Below, piece after piece: positions 1 through 11,549 of a DNA stretch of 64,000 nucleotides. The DNA comes from Xiphophorus maculatus. Its lineage: Eukaryota > Chordata > Actinopteri > Cyprinodontiformes > Poeciliidae. The notes beneath the pieces are model-generated. The model did not search any database. It was not told the origin of the DNA and was given only the letters and a program-made list of their open reading frames with translations. The translations under genes and the position numbers were made by a program. Location: the NCBI RefSeq assembly GCF_002775205.1, contig NC_036459.1, positions 17,158,312 to 17,222,311 on the forward strand, read 5' to 3'. Each line of letters opens with the position of its first letter. Position 1 is the stretch's first letter.

Positions 1-2890
1 TCGACCTTTCAGCTGATAAGTCAGCGCCAGGCAAAGTACGCAGACTACAGCACTGCCCTGAAGGATGGCAATGCTGAGAGGAACAGAGCAAGAGCGCTGA
101 TGCCTGGTAAACTAGACTTAAAAGAACCCATGTGTACCGCCTCATTTTCCAGTAACCATAGTTGGATGTAATATGGTGATATTTATGATGTACCATTGGG
201 GAAAGAACATAAGCCCAGGTGGGATCTGTGAGACCAAACAGCAGTGTAGAATCCATGTTTTGCATGGTTGACAGTTTGCTTATGTAGAGTGAGATTGATC
301 TGGGCAGAGTGAAACCTGAAGGACAAGTTTCAGTCTCACTGCAGAACAGTGAGAGTTGGCAGCTATGATGGCGTTCAAAGTGGATACATGTCAAAATAAT
401 GTAAAAGATCAATTAAGCAAAACAACGTTTTGGTTTCTTGTGAACTTATGTTTCTCTTATTGTCTAGTGGAGAGATCAAGAGTCTCTCTGGGGGCCTCAG
501 AATCCAACTCCACTGGCTACATCAATGCCTCCTATGTAACGGTAAGTGACTTTTTACAGTTTAACACTGTCATGTGTAATATTTAGGAGGATTATTCTGA
601 AGAGTTGCAGTATGAGTAGCAATGGTAGTTCTGCTTTGGTACTAGGAGTAGAGGTGACATCATCCTACTGCGGATCAGTTGGTGTAAAACAGGATTGTAC
701 TAATATTTACATTCTATAATATTACAAACTTAACATCTGGCATTTCTCCATCTCAGTGGTAACTGAGCCTATGCTAACACCAGCCTATCCAATGCTAATG
801 AACACAGGAAGTAGGCAATCCAGTGGGTGACTAGCCTCAGTATGCTAATCATTAGGCTCTCCAATGCTAACGCAAATGAGTCCTCTCTTTCTGATTTGCC
901 AGCGCCGGTCACTCAGTTACCAGTGTTGGCCGATCACAAATCAGATCAGTAGCTAGCTTCAGAAAAGATATAGCTGCCTTTGACAAGGGAGTAGCCACCG
1001 CTGAGTGTGCATTAGTTTTAATTTTGGCCATAATACTGCACCGTAGGCATCTGCATTTTGACCTCTAAATGTCAGTAAAGCCCTCGTGTTTCTCTAAATG
1101 TCTCTCTGTTGGTTGCTGTTTTTAAAACCCTCCGGAGTTCTTCAGTGTTACAACTCCTGTTTTTACAGGGACACCACTGCTGTAAAGATTTCATAGTGAG
1201 TCAAACTCCTCTCAGCAGCACTGTGGAGGATTTCTGGAGAATGATCTGGGAGCACAACACACACACAGTTATCTGTCTGCCGGACACAAACAATCAGGTA
1301 CGACCTGCTCACACTCTGCCTTTTGGACTATGAGTTCCATTAATGCAGCTGCATTCATTTTGCATTTATTTTCTAGAATGAAAAGAGGGACTGCTGTGTC
1401 CACTGGCCTAGTAAAGACCTGCCACTGAGATTTGATACATTCACTGTGTCTCACACGGGGGAGGAGCTTGTACATCTGACCAATGATGAGAGGGTTTTTG
1501 TGCAGGATTTTACAATGCAGTCTTCTCAGGTGATAGACTCTCACACACATTACTATCAAATCCTCCAACAGAATGATTCCTGATGCAGTGTCCATGCCTC
1601 CCCGCAGAACGATTGCATCTTACTTGTACGTCAGTACAGCACCCCCTGCTGGCCTAACCCAGACAGTCCCATCAGAAACAGCTTCGACCTCATCAGCATC
1701 GTCAGAGAGCGCAGCAGACACTCACAGGAACCCGTAGTCGTTCACGATCCGTGAGTAAAACACGGAGAGGATTCCTAAATGGTCGGATTCCTTTAAGGAA
1801 CTAAATGTGTGTTTGTGTGCAGGTTGGGAGGAGCTACGTCGGGGCTGTTCTGTGCCCTCAGCACCCTGTTCAGCCAGCTGGAGGAGGAGGGAGCCGTGGA
1901 TGTCTACATGGTGGCACGGATGACCAACCTCATGAGACCTGGGGTTTTCAATGACATTGTAAGTACTGGATCGGCGATGAGTTGTGGAAGAGCGTTGAAT
2001 TTCACTTGAGTAACTCATTCCTATATTAAAGTTTCAAAAAATTTAAAATTGAACTTTCTAAAAACAACAACAAGAAAAATTACAAATTACAGTTAAGCTG
2101 AGAATAACCTAGTATCAGTTTGTGATTTTTTTTTCTTTTTCTCTTAAAGTCAAGTTGATTATTATGGAAGCCTGTTTCCGCCACTCTGGTAAAAAGAAAA
2201 AGTCTAAAATTATTCATTTTTCGAGATACTATTTAAATTTCAAGACACTATCTCGAAATTTTGAGATAATATCAAGAGTGCCTCCCCCCTGTCAGTGAGC
2301 ATTGGGTATTTAAATAATAAGTTGTTTTTTTTATTTAACATAAAGAGACAATAGATTTTTATATGATTGAATTGTTGCATATGTGGTTTTCCGTATCTGC
2401 TGTGCTATAAATTGCCTTAAGCCAATTATCCATTATTATTTTTAAACACAATCCTTTTGTAAGCTAACTGTAGCGTCGCACTTTGAGCTAACGTCACAGT
2501 AAATAAACTGTCATTTACATGCAGTACATTGTGGACCACCAGGGGGCACCCGCGGACCATCAGTGGACTGGGGACCACAGTTTGAGAAAGACTCATATAG
2601 ACCATAGAGCTATCCTAAACTTTACTGATACCAGAACATAAACAACTTATGGAATTTACATGTTTGCATCCAAAATAAATAAATCTAAAAATTCATGTAG
2701 TACATTGTACATACGAAGCTGTGATTCTTCCCGACTCAACTCACAGGAGCAGTATCAGTATCTGTACCGAGCCATGCTGAGCCTGGTGAGCAGCCAGGAG
2801 GACCAGAGAGCCCTGCAGAGCCCGGAGACGAACGGGTCGGTACCGCTGGGCCAGTCCAACGCCACAGAGAGCCTGGAGTCGCTCATGTAG
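1..2890 (+). CDS. ptprz1: Receptor-type tyrosine phosphatase, PTPRZ1-like; last seven exons (5' end outside window)
   Basis: C-terminal part of a type R5 receptor tyrosine phosphatase (PTPRZ1/PTPRG), a membrane protein whose cytoplasmic half carries an active D1 and an inactive D2 domain. Exons read here: 1-106 (open to the left), 468-541, 1169-1297, 1377-1529, 1608-1750, 1823-1958 and 2747-2890 (stop TAG at 2888). All have GT/AG borders and matching phases. They encode D2 only. Landmarks include [17 protein letters not shown] and CWPNPDSPI. The D2 signature reads VHDPLGGATSG: the catalytic Cys of HCxxGxxR is Asp and the Arg is Ser, the known state of D2 in this subfamily. After [11 protein letters not shown] comes a 48-codon last exon ending in ESLM; human PTPRZ1 ends in ESLV, a PDZ-binding type of tail. 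PTPRZ1 is preferred over PTPRG from the [10 protein letters not shown] start and the SLES tail, but PTPRG cannot be excluded. Confidence 0.88.
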
Positions 2891-4326
2891 CCCCGCCCAA
2901 ACTCCCACATGCTGGGATGTTATGCCTGGGCCGTTCATGACTGTGGAAAGTGAGCAACATAACGCTTTAATGTCCACTTGGTCAAATTTAACAATTTATT
3001 GTAATATTCTTCAGCTGTCTTTCAAAAGCAGTAAAGCTCATCACAGGGAGATTGAAATACAGCAACACCTACAAAGCTGTTTGCTATTTAAAGTGCTCAT
3101 TTATTAAAATCTTTTATTTTTACATATTTCATCATCTAAAATATTGTCGGAACACTGCAGTTCATCATCTGATGAGCATCCCACGTTTCCCCAAGCACCA
3201 ATGGGAAGTGATGACTTTACTGATTTTGTTGTTGACTTTAACCCTAAAGTTTCTATTAATAATCATGGATAATAAATTGATAGGTTGAAATGTTTATATG
3301 TTGGTTATGCTTATGCCTTGAAAGCAACAGAAAAAAAAGTCATCCCATGTGGCAGATAAAATACAAAAGTATTCCAAAAGTTCTGATTATAGCATTAACA
3401 TGTTTCGAAGATACAATGCAGGTCAAAGGTTATGAGAGAGTTGTAATGTTTAGTGGCAATTAGCCAAAACATCAACTATAGTTTCAGTCAAACTCGAATT
3501 AACAGAGGCCTAATATACACGTTTTAAAAAACATCATAAAAAAATCTGCAGTGACATCATGCTCTGTGAACGCACCTACAGTTAAACTTTATTTTGCTCA
3601 CAGGATTAACCAAACAATCTGTTAGCATTCCCTCTGGGTGTAATTACACCTTACTTTGTTGGCGTGAGATATGAAAGTATCTAAAAGGAAGCCATGCTGT
3701 TTGAATTCTGTAAATGTTAAGGCTGCTGGTTTTTATGCTGCTGAGTGTTTTTGCATTGCTAAAAAAAAAAGGACTTTACGTTGGTCTAAACATGAAGAAT
3801 TTAAGCTTCGGTGCTGGTATTTTGTTGTGTATAGACCGTCTGTATTGGGATAAAGGGTGTAAAATCGTCGATGTGCCTCTTCTGCATTGTCAAATCTCAC
3901 TAGCTGGTTAATATCTGGTTATGTTCTAACCAAAGTTGGGTCCTTCTCCATTGGCATCGTGTTCCTCATTACATAGGTGGGCTGTGAGCGTACAGTAGTT
4001 GTGGTCGACACTCCTGCGATGTCATTTATACCCTTGAGCGGCCAGTTTCTCCAAAATCTCCAGATATATTTCTTGCAGGATCAACTGAACAGTTGACGCT
4101 GTGTTCTCTTCCGTCAAAATTGCTAAAAACGTTTGGACCTCAAGGTCTGACCATCTGGCCAACAACTATGGTCTCATCCTTGTTGATGAGACAAGGACCA
4201 TTAGTCTGATTCAAAATGGTGGTTGAGAAGGGTTTGCTGACGTAAATCCACTGGCCAGTCAACAGATGAAACCTGTTGTCAATCAAGTCATTTGCACAGA
4301 ATACCAAACTAGGACCTGCTACACCA
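2891..4326 (+). other. ptprz1-like 3' UTR and downstream AT-rich sequence
   Basis: Starts directly after the ptprz1-like stop codon. The first good polyadenylation signal is AATAAA at 3271-3276, which would give a 3' UTR of about 0.4 kb; longer forms are possible because more AATAAA-like hexamers follow (for example a run near 6265-6280). I see no exon-like open frame with splice sites. The short frames in this stretch have no recognisable protein similarity. Confidence 0.45.
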
Positions 4327-4547
4327 CAGGTGTCAAACTCCAGTCCTCAGGGGCCGCAGTCCTACAGTTTTTAGATGTGCCACAGGTACAAAACACTGGA
4401 ATGAAATGGCTTCATTACCTCCTCCTTGTGTAGATCAGTTCTCCAGAGCCTTAATAACCTAATTATTCTATTGAGGTGTGGCGCAGCAGAGGCACATCTA
4501 AAAGTTGTAGTATATCAGCCCTTGAGGCCTGGAGTTTGACACCTCTG
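4327..4547. mobile_element. Short hAT-like non-autonomous DNA transposon (MITE)
   Basis: A 221-bp element bounded by inverted termini: CAGGTGTCAAACTCCAG on the left, and on the right a sequence whose reverse complement is CAGAGGTGTCAAACTCCAG. The termini continue with related CCTCAGGGG/CCTCAAGGG arms. CAGRGGTGTCAAACTC-type ends are typical of hAT-derived MITEs common in fish. There is no coding capacity. A clean 8-bp target duplication is not visible (flanks ...gctacacca and cgctatacc... agree only in part). Confidence 0.65.
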
Positions 4548-7042
4548 CGCTATACCATTCTGGAAGTGGTTCCAAAAAACAAATGCCGCAGGATCTGCAA
4601 ATGTAGATGAATCTGGCTAGGTCTGACTGGCAAAGAACCGGGTAAGCCACGCAAATGGAGAAGGGGCTGAAGTGAGTAACGTTTTGCCTCCATGTCAGTC
4701 TCTGTCCCACCCCCCACATTTAATGGTCGCCTGACCAAACTTAGTCTGAATCATCAAGAAAAAGGGGGCCAGGCTGCCCTGCTGTTGGAACCATTTCAGA
4801 CATTCAGGATGCTGTGGTGAATGACTATTCGTCAGTGTAGACAGAGCGCCTGCATTGTGGAGCATGAGATTAGGTAATCCTGTTGATGCAAATTCTATAG
4901 CAATGATGCAAATGTATGGGGTATATGTATGGTGTCTCAGTAACAATGTTCAGGACACAGAATTTATCAATGTCTAAAAACATCTGAGGTGTTCCATGAA
5001 GTTTGCTAGAGAACCAAAAGCTGCTAAAGCCATGTCTCTTCAGACGCTACTGATATAAGACACATACAGTATTTATTGAAGTTCCACAAGGATATATAAT
5101 ATTCTTAAACTTTTGGTTCCTCATTTAAGAATAGCTTTTTTTCTTTGGTTCTCCTTATGCCATCTACTGAGGATCATGAAACGGACGAATCAAAGTGAAG
5201 CCATGACGTTTGCCCAACATCTGAAGAATTCAAAGGCGTTTCAGTTATTTCAGGTCCCACTGTGGCGTCATTAAAGCTCTCGTAAAAACATATGAGATCA
5301 GGAGTTACAACGTGAGAAGAGTCTAAATGAGAATTGTATTGTCTGACCTGACCTTTGAACTGTGGTTAAAAACTGCAGAATGCAAATGCGTTGCTAACTC
5401 TTAACAGCCGCAGAATTTACATCTAAACAGCATGGTTTCTTTTTAAATGGTGATTCATTATTGTTTGATAAAGAGGTTAGTCACAGATTGGTAACCAAGA
5501 ACAGCTTTAGTACCTTACCTGTTCTATCTAAAGTGGATATACAGAGAATAGAGGCCCCCTGTTAAAAATCCTGGTTATAATTTTTTTTTTAAATGAGATG
5601 ATGAGAAACAAACTCAAAACTTTTTCCACCTTTCCTGTCCTGAAGCACATTTTAATTTGATGTCTATCAATCAAATGTTGACTTGGCAACCCATGGCAAC
5701 ACAAATGGTTTCTGCCAGATATAGTTCTATGCTCTTGCTTGGTCCAAAGCATTTTTTCCCCCTATGAAGTCATTCTTTTGTTATACATATTTTTTGTTTT
5801 GTTTTCTGAAGTGATACAGAAAATTAGGTTCAAAACTGACAGAAATGTAAAACATTTCATAATTTCTCCCATCACAGGTTTTTATAGGTCTTTATATTAT
5901 ATTAAAGGTGGAAAAGATTTTGAAATGATTTGATTGGGGGAATTTATGTATTTTGTTCTTTTGCTAATCTGTTTTTCTCTGTAGGGTTAGCAGACTGATG
6001 CTGTAGAAATGAGATGCAGATAAGAGCAGAAATCGTGACGTGGCGGATATGAGATCAGCTGCACTTTGTTTATTGCTTACTTTGTCTCCTTGCCAGTGCC
6101 TTCTGTAAATCCCATTACTGTACATTAAAACTCTTGTGGTTCGTTTCAACACGTGCTCTGCTGCGACTCCGCCTGCCGAACGCTCAGAAAGAAATCCAAG
6201 CAGCACAAGTAGCAGCGAGAACCTGAGACCAATTTTTATATTTTCTCTTCAACATAAGCAACAAATAAAATAAAATAAAAAACTAAGAATTCCAGCCGTT
6301 CCCTCGGTAACCTGCTACGACTGTTGCAGTTTTGTAAAGATGCAGGAAAGTCACTGATGTTACTTCGAGCTCAGCAGACTGTGATCCTGATCCGTCTCAC
6401 CTTCTGCATGTAAATACCCCTTTCAAGGCCAAATTACTGTATGTTTATACTGTACCTTTATATAGTTTTCTATTTTACTATACAAGCTGATTTTTCTAGC
6501 CATTTCCAAGAGCAGACTTGTGGATTCTATTTGATGAACTTAGCCTGGAAATATTGATTATGACTATAGTTTTAATTGAATGTTCTGGAGTTTGTTTTTG
6601 TCCCTCTTGATTATTGTAGCAGCTTTGTGTCTTTTACCTTTGACCTCCAGCGAAAAACTGGGGAAGTGTTTATGTCAAAACCATGAAATTAAAAAGATTT
6701 GTTCCAAAAGTTTTGACTCCGATTTATTTCTGTCTTACATATTGTCAGTTTACTCAGTTTATTGTCAGTTTACGACTATTTCTGGTGGAAATGGAAGAGT
6801 TTTGTTGCGTTTGTACTGCACATTTACACGAAACCACCGAATGTTTTCATTCGTTCACAGTTTAAGAACGGGTTCCAGAGTACAATGGTTCTAAAAAGTA
6901 CCGGTGTCCGTTGTCTTGTAAACAGAATAAATGGATCTTTTCTGTCAGGGAATCCCCAGCTCATGCATTGTATGACGCAAAACATAGCAGCTTCCTACAA
7001 TCCACAGAAGAAGAAACTACTGACGATGCTGGTGTTACTACA
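4548..7042. other. Intergenic stretch without recognised gene
   Basis: About 2.5 kb of AT-rich DNA. I read no exon with splice sites and no protein similarity on either strand. It contains short homopolymers, and a run of AATAAA-type hexamers near 6265-6280 that could serve a long upstream 3' UTR. Confidence 0.4.
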
Positions 7043-7376
7043 ATTCGTGTTTCCCCATCAGCTGCGGCTCCCTCAGCGTCTCTTCACCGCCCAGGTGGCA
7101 AAATACACGTGTGCTTGTTCAGCGATCATAACTGTTCTGCGATATGTATATTTCATAAAATCTTGAGGCTACACGGAAGCACGCGTGAGACGTCTCCATC
7201 TTAGCAAGTACTCTTTTATTCTGCTCCGCCCCCAAACACACTACAACACAAAGGTTCCTATGAACCTGAAAGCTCAAACGACGTGTTTCAGCGAAGTTAT
7301 CCCACTTTTTTCCAATATCATGGCGTGTTTTCCCCCCAATATCTGGGGAAATGGTTTCTGATGGGGAAACGCGAAT
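7043..7376. repeat. Inverted-repeat-bounded element (possible MITE)
   Basis: A 19-bp arm ATTCGTGTTTCCCCATCAG at 7043-7061 is mirrored by its reverse complement, with one mismatch, at 7358-7376. The pair encloses 296 bp. The arms resemble MITE termini, but no target-site duplication and no second copy were found in the window, so the element call is an inference from the inverted repeat alone. Confidence 0.45.
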
Positions 7377-7619
7377 CGACGTGCTTTCAAGTAGAACTTT
7401 TTTTTTTTTTAATACCGCGCACTTAGTTTAAAAAAAAAAAACTAGCACCAACTAGTGGCGTGGCGAGGGCATTACACCTTTTCGATGTGTACCGTTGCTG
7501 TAAACAAAGATTGTAATTAGAATGCCTTCATGTAAATGTGTTAAAAGAAATGGAACAAAATGTTTAATTTTTACAACGATACAACTTTCGTTGCATCATT
7601 GTCGTGTAAACAGGGTCTT

Positions 7620-7960
7620 AATATATGCCAGCTGCGTTTCCAGTGCAAATGTGAGCAAAACTTTGTCAATATTCCGCTGACGTCGAACAAACGATTTTGC
7701 AACTGTGGTGTTTCCAATAAATAAGAAATCCAATTAAAATACATACGAATAAACATATTAAACATACCGTGCCATCGTCCGCAATTTTTACTTCCTGTCG
7801 TCGTCTTCTTCGTGGATTGAGCCAGTGGCAGCATCCGGCTGTTCATCATGTGACTGTGTGATGCGGGGAAAAAAATGGTTCCTTTGAGCTTCTGCGAAAC
7901 AAACCAAGCTAAATACGACCAAGCCCCTCCACCCTCATCCTAGCGCCACAACCTTTTAAC
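7620..7960. mobile_element. MITE family B, copy 1 (GCGTTTCCAxTGCA type)
   Basis: A stretch beginning CAGCTGCGTTTCCAGTGCAAA, followed by AAAACTTTGTCAA, AATAAGAAATCCAATTAAAA, a TTCCTGTCGTCGTCTTCTTC block and TCATGTGACTGTGTGATGCGG. The same block order recurs at 37,770-38,070, and in opposite orientation at 45,720-46,170 and 47,370-47,780. Ends are approximate. No transposase frame is present. Confidence 0.6.
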
Positions 7961-8016
7961 GAGTATTGAATTTTTTTTTTAATTTGTCTTTCCACTGTTG
8001 TTGTTTTTTTAAGTAT

Positions 8017-8230
8017 TGTAACGATTCTGTGTTTTAGTTCTGCTGGGGTCCATATGGTTATTTGTATTTGTTATAAGTTGCATTGTGAGGACCGGAAGTG
8101 TGGAGGGTGCACAGGGAAGTTAGCAGTGAAGCTAACAGTAGAGTGTGCCAGTTTGTTAGAGGCGTGAGCTGCAGCCTCACGAATAGCAGCTCGTGCTTAT
8201 TTCTAATAAAGCCTGTTTGGCGTCACTACA
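8017..8230 (+). mobile_element. Solo LTR-like element with 4-bp target duplication
   Basis: A 214-bp segment starts TGTAACG and ends CACTACA, so the termini form the TG...CA pair (TGTA/TACA) expected of an LTR. It is flanked on both sides by GTAT (8013-8016 and 8231-8234), a plausible 4-bp target-site duplication. A polyadenylation hexamer AATAAA lies near the right end at 8205-8210, as in an LTR R region. No internal retroelement coding sequence adjoins it, so a solo LTR is the simplest reading. The superfamily is not determined. Confidence 0.55.
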
Positions 8231-8234
8231 GTAT

Positions 8235-9781
8235 AAATTAGTAGTAGCGCATTTTTAAGCAACAAATACCGATTCTCGGTTATAAGAACCGGATTATTTT
8301 CTTTCAAAATGCTATATTTTGACAACTTTAATGAATAAAAGCTGATTTGGATGTCGCGCGGTCGACTAGTCAGTAATAGTTTTTTTTAGATAAACAACGG
8401 TTGTGTTGTACTTAAAATTTTCCATTGCAGTCAAAGGTGTGAAATACTGTTCAACTTATTTAAAATACAAAGTTTCTGGAGCTCATTGTCTTAAACACAC
8501 ACACACACACAAAAAAGCCACAAACGGTAAGTTTATCATGCTTTTTTATTTGTACTCATGAATTACATGACGTCATCTCCCCCTGATTGAGCTGTACGTG
8601 ACGTGAACAAAACGTGAGATAATCCAACACAAGAAGCTAAAGATGAATTCAACCCACAAAAATATAGTTTTTTTTTTTTAATATAACAATCTTAATATTT
8701 GTCATGATACATACTGTAGCAGTCTCGGAAGATAAAGTGCATTAAGAAATGACCCTTACTGTGCGGCGAGAGGATGAATGCCGTGACCCTCTGCATGAGC
8801 AGTGGATTTACATACACCCTCTAAAGGAGTTCCAATCAAGTCAAAAATATTTGAAGACTTATGGTTTAATAAATGCTATTTTTGATGCAGGTTTTTAAGA
8901 GAGTCTGAATTGCCTATGTGTATAAAAAGTTGCTCTAGCAAAAAGTTTTTGTCATTATACAAAAATAAAAGGTAAAGGACAAAATGTATTCGAAAGCAAA
9001 TGTCTTATTTTTAGAACTTGTACACAATTATTCTATTTTCTAAATTATTCTTATATATATATAATATTTTTTTTTTATTTTATTTTTTTCAAATATAAAC
9101 AGAATGGCATCCTGGACAGAGACAGCTGTTGAGAAAGTGAAAGTGATTAAAGCGCAAAATTAAGAGAAAAAAGCCACTGAGTGACTGACAGGCCGCCTAT
9201 TGTGCGGAACACAAACGCAGCTCAACCAGCTTACAGCCGAAAGCAAGAGAAAAACAGTGACGATAAAACCAGCCAATTAAAATGAGTTTTGTCTCGGCTA
9301 CAATAAATAAGTGCGCCAGACTTTCACATAGCACTCAAAAAAAAAAAAAAAAAAAAAACAGTAAAACGGCATTCGCTTATCATGCTTATATAAAAAAATG
9401 TCATCTTAAAAGATTTATAAGATTCTGTGGAGGAAGCGCTGTTTGACTGAAGAGTGAAAATCTGCTTCCATCTTGGCCCAATCTGATTAGCTGTTAGCTT
9501 TAGCTGCCAAGAAAAACTAAGCTTATTTGAAATGACAAATGTTGCTGAAGTTAACCCAACTTTAAAATGCCTTCTAAAAGGTAAGAGGTAAAGTAAAATA
9601 TATATATATATACTCTTAGTTTTAAACAATAAGTCTGTTTCGATTAAAATATACACCTGGGTTTGTACTGTGAATAAAGTAGAAAGCATGCTAACGCTAG
9701 CTTTTCACTTCCCTACCATTGCATAACTAGGTTTTCAAAGTATAAAAAAGGTACACTATAAAGATTTTTATTTATTTTTTT
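8235..9781. other. Intergenic AT-rich sequence, no gene recognised
   Basis: Contains a short (AC)n run near 8495-8510, several T- and A-runs including about twenty A at 9337-9358, and no exon-like frame with splice signals. It could hold distal hbp1 3' UTR sequence (hbp1 is transcribed leftwards from 19.6 kb), but nothing here shows that directly. Confidence 0.4.
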
Positions 9782-11546
9782 TCCAAATTAGATCAAATTT
9801 CTTAAGATTTAAAAAATATATTTAATTCTATCATGAGTTAAACCCAGCTGGGCTAACGGGTGAATATGTTAGTTGATTTTATGTTAATTCCTTTGTTTCG
9901 ATTCATTTTCTTTAAATTGCAAATTCAGGCAAAGCTAATGTAAATAGGAACCGGCCTCTGGTTTCACTGGAGCAACCAATTTCTGTAAAAAAGATTCTTT
10001 AAAGAGGGCATGTAAATCCAGTTGTTGCTTTTTATGCCTTATGCAAAGTTTTCACTGTAATTTCCTGACGGTGACTAGAAATATACAAAATACAAAAATC
10101 ACTCTGGAATTCAAACAGAATAGAGCTAAAAGGTTGAAGATGGACTTGATGTAAATGGGTGGCGTCACTGTGATTTTGGTTGGAACATTTCAAAATAAAA
10201 GATAAAACACTATCTGTGGAGGGGCAAAATACCCCAAACAGAGCGGAGTGACACAAATCCTAATGAAGAACTGCTTAAGTTGATCTGGCTTCTATTTTAC
10301 ACAAATGACCTTTAATTAAACACAAATCTGGCCCTGTGGATTAAAACCAAAGGCACATTTTGCGACCATATTCAGTTAACCACCGAGGTGATCAAGTCAA
10401 ATGAATTTTTGGTTTCACTTCCTTTAGGAAATTCAACCTTCTGTTCCCTCTATCAAAATAAAAGCCAGAGACAAGTAAAGCGTTTCTTTTGAAGGTCCCC
10501 TGCAGGATTTGGTGCCATTTTCTGCACTTTTGTGTTTGAGGTGCGGCTTTAAAGTCTGGCTCTGCAGATGTTTGGTGAAAAAAGAAATGAACTCTATGTG
10601 TTCTCAAAGATGTGTAATGTTTGTCGAGTTCAAACAGAACTGTTGCTCATTTACATAAAAAAAAAAAAAAAAAACTACACACGTTGCCTTTTATACGAGA
10701 ACCTAAAGGAGACAGCTCAGGGTTGTTGATGTGAGGTTCTGTTGAAGCATTATGAGCAGTTACTGTCTTACCTCTTGGTGTCCTTTGTTAGTTGAAAGTT
10801 GAATTTCTTGGTACTGGAGGCTAAAGCTAACAGCTGGAGGAGAGGAGGGCTGTCTGTGTGTGGCAAAGTTCACCAAGTGAATTCAATCCAGATGAAATAT
10901 TTCACCTCGGGGTAAAGAATTGATGCTCCCAAATACGTCAGAGGTCCTTAATAACGCATTCCTCTATGACTTCAGTCATGACATTTATGGTAAGATTTAG
11001 TTGACTAATGCTACAGTCAAACTAAAATGGCCTGAATATGACTAAAATTCACCACTTTTTAGTCAAAATGCTATGGCTAAAGCTCATTTAAAATGGACTT
11101 TCAAAAATGAACACTACAATACAATAGCTTTCCATTTAAAAAAAAAAACTGTAATATTTTTACTGTTTATTCCGTTTTATATCACATGTTCACTGTCAGC
11201 CAAATTGCTGTGTTTCGTGTAGGACGATAATAAGTGGCGCACCGCATCCAAGACCAAGTATCAGTGTAAATAATAATAACCGGGTTCTTTAAACAGCCAA
11301 TCAGTGGAAAGACAGATTACATGTTCAGGGCCTTTTTGAGATTGGAGTTCTTCTAGGCCTTCGTTTTGGCCCCTCTTAGACTAGACATTAGCATTAGCCT
11401 CTGAGATCAGCTAATGTTGTCTCACACTAAATGAAGTTTGTTATCTGTTGTGGGTAAGATATTAACTGCTTCCAACTCTCCAGCAGAACCTTGGACTAAA
11501 AATCCCGAGCTGTCCCTTTAAGTGTTAATGAATTGACGCTACATTT
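9782..11546. repeat. Tandem duplication, copy 1 (about 1.77 kb)
   Basis: Left copy of a direct tandem repeat; the right copy is 11,550-13,313. Alignment by eye gives a constant offset of 1,768 bp, falling to 1,767 after an A-run that is 18 A at 10,657-10,674 here and 17 A in copy 2. The only substitution noticed is in the stretch CACCTCGGGGTAAAG (copy 2 has CACCTCGGCGTAAAG). The unit is noncoding as far as can be seen; its short frames are duplicated with it. Confidence 0.95.
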
Positions 11547-11549
11547 ACA

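Noticed and set aside
10032..10256. Pairs of identical frames at 10,032/11,800 and 10,392/12,160 suggesting a duplicated gene
   Set aside because: They are duplicated only because the whole 1.77-kb segment is; the frames are short, lack similarity and have no splice context.
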